Of a stretch of 26,739 nucleotides of DNA, positions 23,911 to 26,739 are shown in pieces. The first letter of the stretch is position 1; each line of letters opens with the position of its first letter. Both the position numbers and the translations under genes were made by a program. The notes under the pieces are model-generated. The model worked only from the letters and a program-made list of their open reading frames with translations, was not told the DNA's origin and did not search any database. The DNA is from Anaerolineaceae bacterium UBA5224 (GTDB lineage: Bacteria > Chloroflexota > Anaerolineae > Anaerolineales > Anaerolineaceae), in assembly GCA_002409365.1 (NCBI GenBank), contig DHUW01000101.1:2795-29533 (forward strand), given 5' to 3'.

Positions 23911-25113
23911 ATGACAACAAGGGCTACCGATAGTTCATGCCACTTTGTCGAATGGTTGAAACCGTTTGTTTTGGTATTTGTTTGCTTACTAGTCCTATTT
24001 TTTACTAAAATTTATACAGCCCAAGCTCGCCAATCTGCCCAAGAAGATATCACATCTAGCAGTGATGATCCGACCAGCTTCAGCGAAGATTATTTAGCTT
24101 ATTTGCCCTTGATTTTATACGACAACATGCCGCCGGCTGAATTTTCAAAGCATGCACCGACAAATGGATCGACAGATGTAGTTTTGGCTCCGGTTTTAAG
24201 TTGGAATGCAAGTACCTACGCTACCAGATATGAGTATTGTTATGACACTTCCAATGATGGGAACTGTTCTAACTGGGTCTCAACGGGGACTAAAAACTAC
24301 GCGGGTTTATCTGGACTTCAAGCTGGAACCACCTACTATTGGCAGGTCCGGTCCTGGAATGGGATTTACGGACCTACCTATGCAGACAGCAGCCCGACGA
24401 ATTATTGGCGGTTTACAACTTTTGAACCGGGTGTCTGGATTTTGGATAATTGTTCCCTATATGATAGTATGTCTGGGAGCTATATGCATTTGGTCTGCGA
24501 GATATTTAACAATACAAATAATAGTATTACCTCAATTTCACTTGATGTTGGATTGTACGATTCTAATGGCACCCTGATTGGAAATGATTTTTCACATGCT
24601 CCAATTTCAATCCTCCACCCCCAGGAATCAGGTTGTGTAAATGTCATGTTCTATAAATATCCCAATTTTAATTACCTGCAATATTCAGGAAGTTATTACG
24701 AAACTACTGACCGCAGACCATCATTGTCGATAACACATCACTCTGGCGCACCTGGTGGTTTCTTTTTCAATAATCAGGGAGTAATTGCTAATAATTCACA
24801 AAGTAAAGTTGACTCTATTAAAGCCATCTCAACAGTCTATATTGGGACAGGGCAGGTCGTGGGTTGTGATTATGGTTATCTAAATACAATATTTTCTGAT
24901 CTGGACCCGGGGCAAGAAGCCTCATTCAACATATACAATTTTGTGCCGGATTCTTATGCCGTTACAAGGTATAAATTACAGGCAGATGGTTTTTTTAGTT
25001 CACAGACAAGCATAAATACGACCCCCAGTGAGAGAATTATCATGAAGGGAGGAAACAAAGTAATGCGATTGACGGATGGATCTTTCCTTTTCCAAGATCT
25101 GCCAGAAAAGTAG
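23911..25113 (+). CDS. Secreted surface protein with Fn3-like module and FxLYD-like C terminus
   Basis: A 400-residue protein with an N-terminal hydrophobic signal or anchor (about 18-36) ending near AQA-R, then an acidic Ser/Asp-rich stretch (43-60) and the segment YLAYLPLILYDNMPPAEFSK (61-80). Residues 78-170 are one Fn3-like module with cysteines C110 and C119 likely to pair (YEYCYDTSNDGNC). The remaining 230 residues hold a beta-rich region beginning GVWILDN, with FNNTNNSITSISLDVGLYD resembling FxLYD domains, apparently twice. GGGAGGT lies 5 bases before the ATG. It is AT-richer than the glycosyltransferase genes. A terminator follows. Function unknown; a cell-surface or matrix role is inferred from export and modules. 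Confidence 0.8.
   Translation: MTTRATDSSCHFVEWLKPFVLVFVCLLVLFFTKIYTAQARQSAQEDITSSSDDPTSFSEDYLAYLPLILYDNMPPAEFSKHAPTNGSTDVVLAPVLSWNASTYATRYEYCYDTSNDGNCSNWVSTGTKNYAGLSGLQAGTTYYWQVRSWNGIYGPTYADSSPTNYWRFTTFEPGVWILDNCSLYDSMSGSYMHLVCEIFNNTNNSITSISLDVGLYDSNGTLIGNDFSHAPISILHPQESGCVNVMFYKYPNFNYLQYSGSYYETTDRRPSLSITHHSGAPGGFFFNNQGVIANNSQSKVDSIKAISTVYIGTGQVVGCDYGYLNTIFSDLDPGQEASFNIYNFVPDSYAVTRYKLQADGFFSSQTSINTTPSERIIMKGGNKVMRLTDGSFLFQDLPEK
24142..24420 (+). repeat. Fn3-like module, 279 bases (copy 1)
   Basis: One 93-residue module beginning FSKHAPTNG and ending YWRFTT. It aligns without a single gap to two modules in the next gene. Conserved core: LSWN, YEYCYDT, NDG.CS.W, GTTYYWQVR. DNA identity is broken at many synonymous positions, so the copies are old rather than recent duplicates. 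Confidence 0.85.
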
Positions 25114-25142
25114 AATTTTAGAATCTGTTTCAATTATCCAAG

Positions 25143-25164
25143 ACTCCTCTGAATGGGAGTTTTT
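25143..25164 (+). terminator. Terminator after the first secreted protein
   Basis: A 5-bp stem ACTCC / GGAGT (25143-25147 and 25156-25160) with an 8-base loop and a run of T immediately after (25160-25164), 30 bases past the stop codon. The stem is short but position and T run fit. Confidence 0.6.
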
Positions 25165-25490
25165 GGTATTGCAGCATGAAATTTTGAAAAACTTTTTTTG
25201 ACTCCAGTACTATCAGTAAGTCCTGGTGAATGCTAGGAAAAATACCGAGTAATCAGGTTAGAATTGCACTTTTTCGGCATGGGCAGGATCTCACTTATTG
25301 TTTAGGAGCTAGACTTGGTAAACCAGGAGGCAATAATCGGTTTTCATTGTGTACTCTATTACCTATTCAGAGTTAAAAAAAAGTGAATCTCAAACTAATT
25401 TCAAAACTTGTCAGCATTTTGATTTCGCTGATTACATGGCACTGATTATTCTCTAATCACAAGTAACCTAATATTAATTGGTTAGATTAA
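25165..25490. other. AT-rich intergenic stretch without recognised gene
   Basis: The gap between the two secreted-protein genes spans about 460 bases. After the terminator I see no ORF with a ribosome-binding site, no tRNA and no repeat shared with other parts of the window. Near its end is TAACC (25464-25468) / GGTTA (25480-25484), an inverted repeat just upstream of the next promoter that could be an operator. Confidence 0.4.
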
Positions 25491-25540
25491 TACAATTGTT
25501 TATTATATTGTATTATAATTGTTATTGAAGAAAATAATCC
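25491..25540 (+). promoter_or_regulatory. Promoter of second secreted Fn3 protein, shared block
   Basis: A perfect TATAAT (25514-25519) lies 61 bases before the GTG start, within a block (25513-25540) nearly identical to the one before the first paralog. The hexamer at 17-base spacing is TACAAT (25491-25496), a poor -35, so recognition may depend on the shared downstream block or an activator. Confidence 0.6.
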
Positions 25541-25574
25541 ATAGTTCACTATATTGATCATCAGAGGAGGAAAG

Positions 25575-26739
25575 GTGAAAACGTTTTGTGGCAGAAGATC
25601 AGATCCTATGGCAAGCATTTTGAAATTATCTTTATTTATATCATTATGCCTTCTGATTCTATTTTCAAGTAATATCAATTTAGTTGAGGCGTATCAATCC
25701 TCACCCAAAAGCGACCATACAACCATCTCTGGCGATGAAAATGGTAATCGTCAGAATCAAGCGTTAAAGATAAATGTTTTTTTGCCCGTCATTTTTAATG
25801 GCGATCCTCCACCAACTGCTTTTTCCAAAAACGCGCCAGCTAACGGGGCGGTTGGTGTAAATTTGACCCCAATACTGAGTTGGAATCCGAGCGTTTACGC
25901 CGCTGGTTATGAGTATTGTTTTGACACAAGCAATGATGGAGCTTGTTCAGAATGGATTTCAACCGGGTCTAATACCTATGTGGGTCTCAGAGGTCTTCAG
26001 TCGGGAACTACATATTACTGGCAGGTCAGGGCATGGGGTTGGAATAGCAGCCTAACTTATGCGAATGATACTCAGACTGCGTTTTGGCAGTTTACTACAG
26101 CTATCACAACCCCGGGAGCATTTACTAAAAGTGCGCCAACGAACGGCAGCACAGCGGTAAGCCTTTCGCCCGTATTGAGCTGGAACGCGAGTGCTTATGC
26201 CACGAAGTACGAGTATTGCTACGACACGACAAACGATGGCATGTGCAGCAACTGGATCTCAACTGAAAACAAAACCTATGCGGGTTTATGGGGATTAAAA
26301 GGCTCAACTACTTATTACTGGCAAGTCCGTTCCTGGAACGGTACATATGGGCCGACCTATGCCAATGGCAATAGCACGGCTTACTGGCACTTTTCAACTG
26401 TTGCCCAGGATCCTATCCAAAATGGGGGCTTTGAATCAGGTCGTGTTGTTTGGCAGGAGGCGTCTTCGAATGGTTTCGAATTGATCCTAAGCACCTCGGA
26501 TGACATTCCTCTTTCCCCTCATGGCGGGTCCTGGTTAGCCTGGTTGGGCGGCTATCCTGATGAAGTCTCCTACATTTCTCAAAGAATAACGATACCAGCT
26601 GGTAGAAGTATCCTCCATTTCTGGGTTTTCACCGCCTCTTCTGATTCTTGTGGATATGATGACTTTGGCGTCATGGTCAATAACGATGTCGTTTATGCTC
26701 AATGGGTCTGCTACCAAAACAACACCAATGCTTGGGTAC
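25575..26739 (+). CDS. Secreted surface protein with two Fn3-like modules, 3'-truncated by window edge
   Basis: A frame open from GTG 25575 to the last base (388 codons, no stop), so the gene continues beyond the window. AGGAGG (25565-25570) precedes the GTG; an in-frame ATG 11 codons later has no ribosome-binding site. The signal sequence (about 12-36, SILKLSLFISLCLLILFSS) is followed by a polar spacer and INVFLPVIFNGDPPPTAFSK, parallel to the first paralog. Two Fn3-like modules of exactly 93 residues follow, each with paired cysteines. A further domain begins PIQNGGFESGRVVW and continues with GGSWLAWLGG and YISQRITIP, a jelly-roll-like, carbohydrate-binding-type pattern. Probably a surface adhesin or matrix protein; the enzyme domain, if any, is outside. 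Confidence 0.82.
   Translation, partial: MKTFCGRRSDPMASILKLSLFISLCLLILFSSNINLVEAYQSSPKSDHTTISGDENGNRQNQALKINVFLPVIFNGDPPPTAFSKNAPANGAVGVNLTPILSWNPSVYAAGYEYCFDTSNDGACSEWISTGSNTYVGLRGLQSGTTYYWQVRAWGWNSSLTYANDTQTAFWQFTTAITTPGAFTKSAPTNGSTAVSLSPVLSWNASAYATKYEYCYDTTNDGMCSNWISTENKTYAGLWGLKGSTTYYWQVRSWNGTYGPTYANGNSTAYWHFSTVAQDPIQNGGFESGRVVWQEASSNGFELILSTSDDIPLSPHGGSWLAWLGGYPDEVSYISQRITIPAGRSILHFWVFTASSDSCGYDDFGVMVNNDVVYAQWVCYQNNTNAWV
25821..26399 (+). repeat. Tandem Fn3-like modules, 279 bases each (copies 2 and 3)
   Basis: Copy 2 spans 25821-26099 and copy 3 spans 26121-26399, separated by a 7-residue linker (AITTPGA). Both are 93 residues, as in copy 1 of the previous gene, and align gap-free. Copy 3 is closer to copy 1 (shared SWNGxYGPTYA near the end) than to its tandem neighbour (AWGWNSSLTYA). 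Confidence 0.85.

Noticed and set aside
25821..26399. Tandem repeats as a CRISPR-like or recent duplication array
   Set aside because: The repeats are in-frame 93-residue protein modules with many synonymous differences, not short identical repeats with spacers.

Overview
The window looks like a chromosomal piece of a Chloroflexota bacterium, most likely class Anaerolineae. This is inferred from protein style only: Fn3-like modules of the 'YEYCYDT.NDG.CS.W' type on secreted proteins, a tandem pair of divergent thymidylate-kinase-like proteins, and very large multi-domain glycosyltransferases. There is no rRNA, tRNA, CRISPR array, transposase or phage gene.

Layout. (1) 17-2201, minus strand: a compact iron-sulfur operon, sufS - sufE - dicluster ferredoxin. 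(2) 2202-2616: a divergent intergenic region with a cluster of short GC-rich palindromes and, nearer the next gene, a promoter flanked by an 8-bp inverted repeat. (3) 2617-5624, plus strand: an OmpR/PhoB-type response regulator, a PhoR-type histidine kinase and PhoU, closed by a clear terminator. (4) 5816-8364, plus strand: two overlapping thymidylate-kinase-like genes, the second with Lys changed to Arg in its P-loop, then a CHAD-domain protein. Together with PhoU this suggests a phosphate/polyphosphate theme. (5) 8398-10459, minus strand: a CorA-family protein with a GMS instead of a GMN signature, overlapped by a family 2 glycosyltransferase gene. (6) 10570-11034, plus strand: a membrane-anchored single-domain rhodanese. 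(7) 11244-23674, plus strand: a surface-polysaccharide operon with an ABC exporter (wzm, short wzt), the four dTDP-L-rhamnose genes in the order rfbC-B-A-D, and three large glycosyltransferases, nearly all overlapping or within a few bases of each other. (8) 23911-26739, plus strand: two secreted paralogs with Fn3-like modules of exactly 93 residues and nearly identical promoter blocks. The second is open to the window edge and starts at GTG.

How it fits together. The two-component system and PhoU would sense and manage phosphate. The kinase pair and CHAD protein may act on nucleotides or polyphosphate under the same regime (inference). The rfb genes make dTDP-L-rhamnose; the RgpF-like domain of the 1238-residue enzyme, the other glycosyltransferases and perhaps the minus-strand GT2 would assemble a rhamnose-containing glycan, and Wzm/Wzt would export it. 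The secreted proteins downstream are plausible cell-surface partners.

The strongest candidates for something undescribed are the kinase pair with CHAD, the 1238-residue glycosyltransferase whose C-terminal domain is duplicated as a separate gene two positions downstream, and the co-regulated secreted paralogs.
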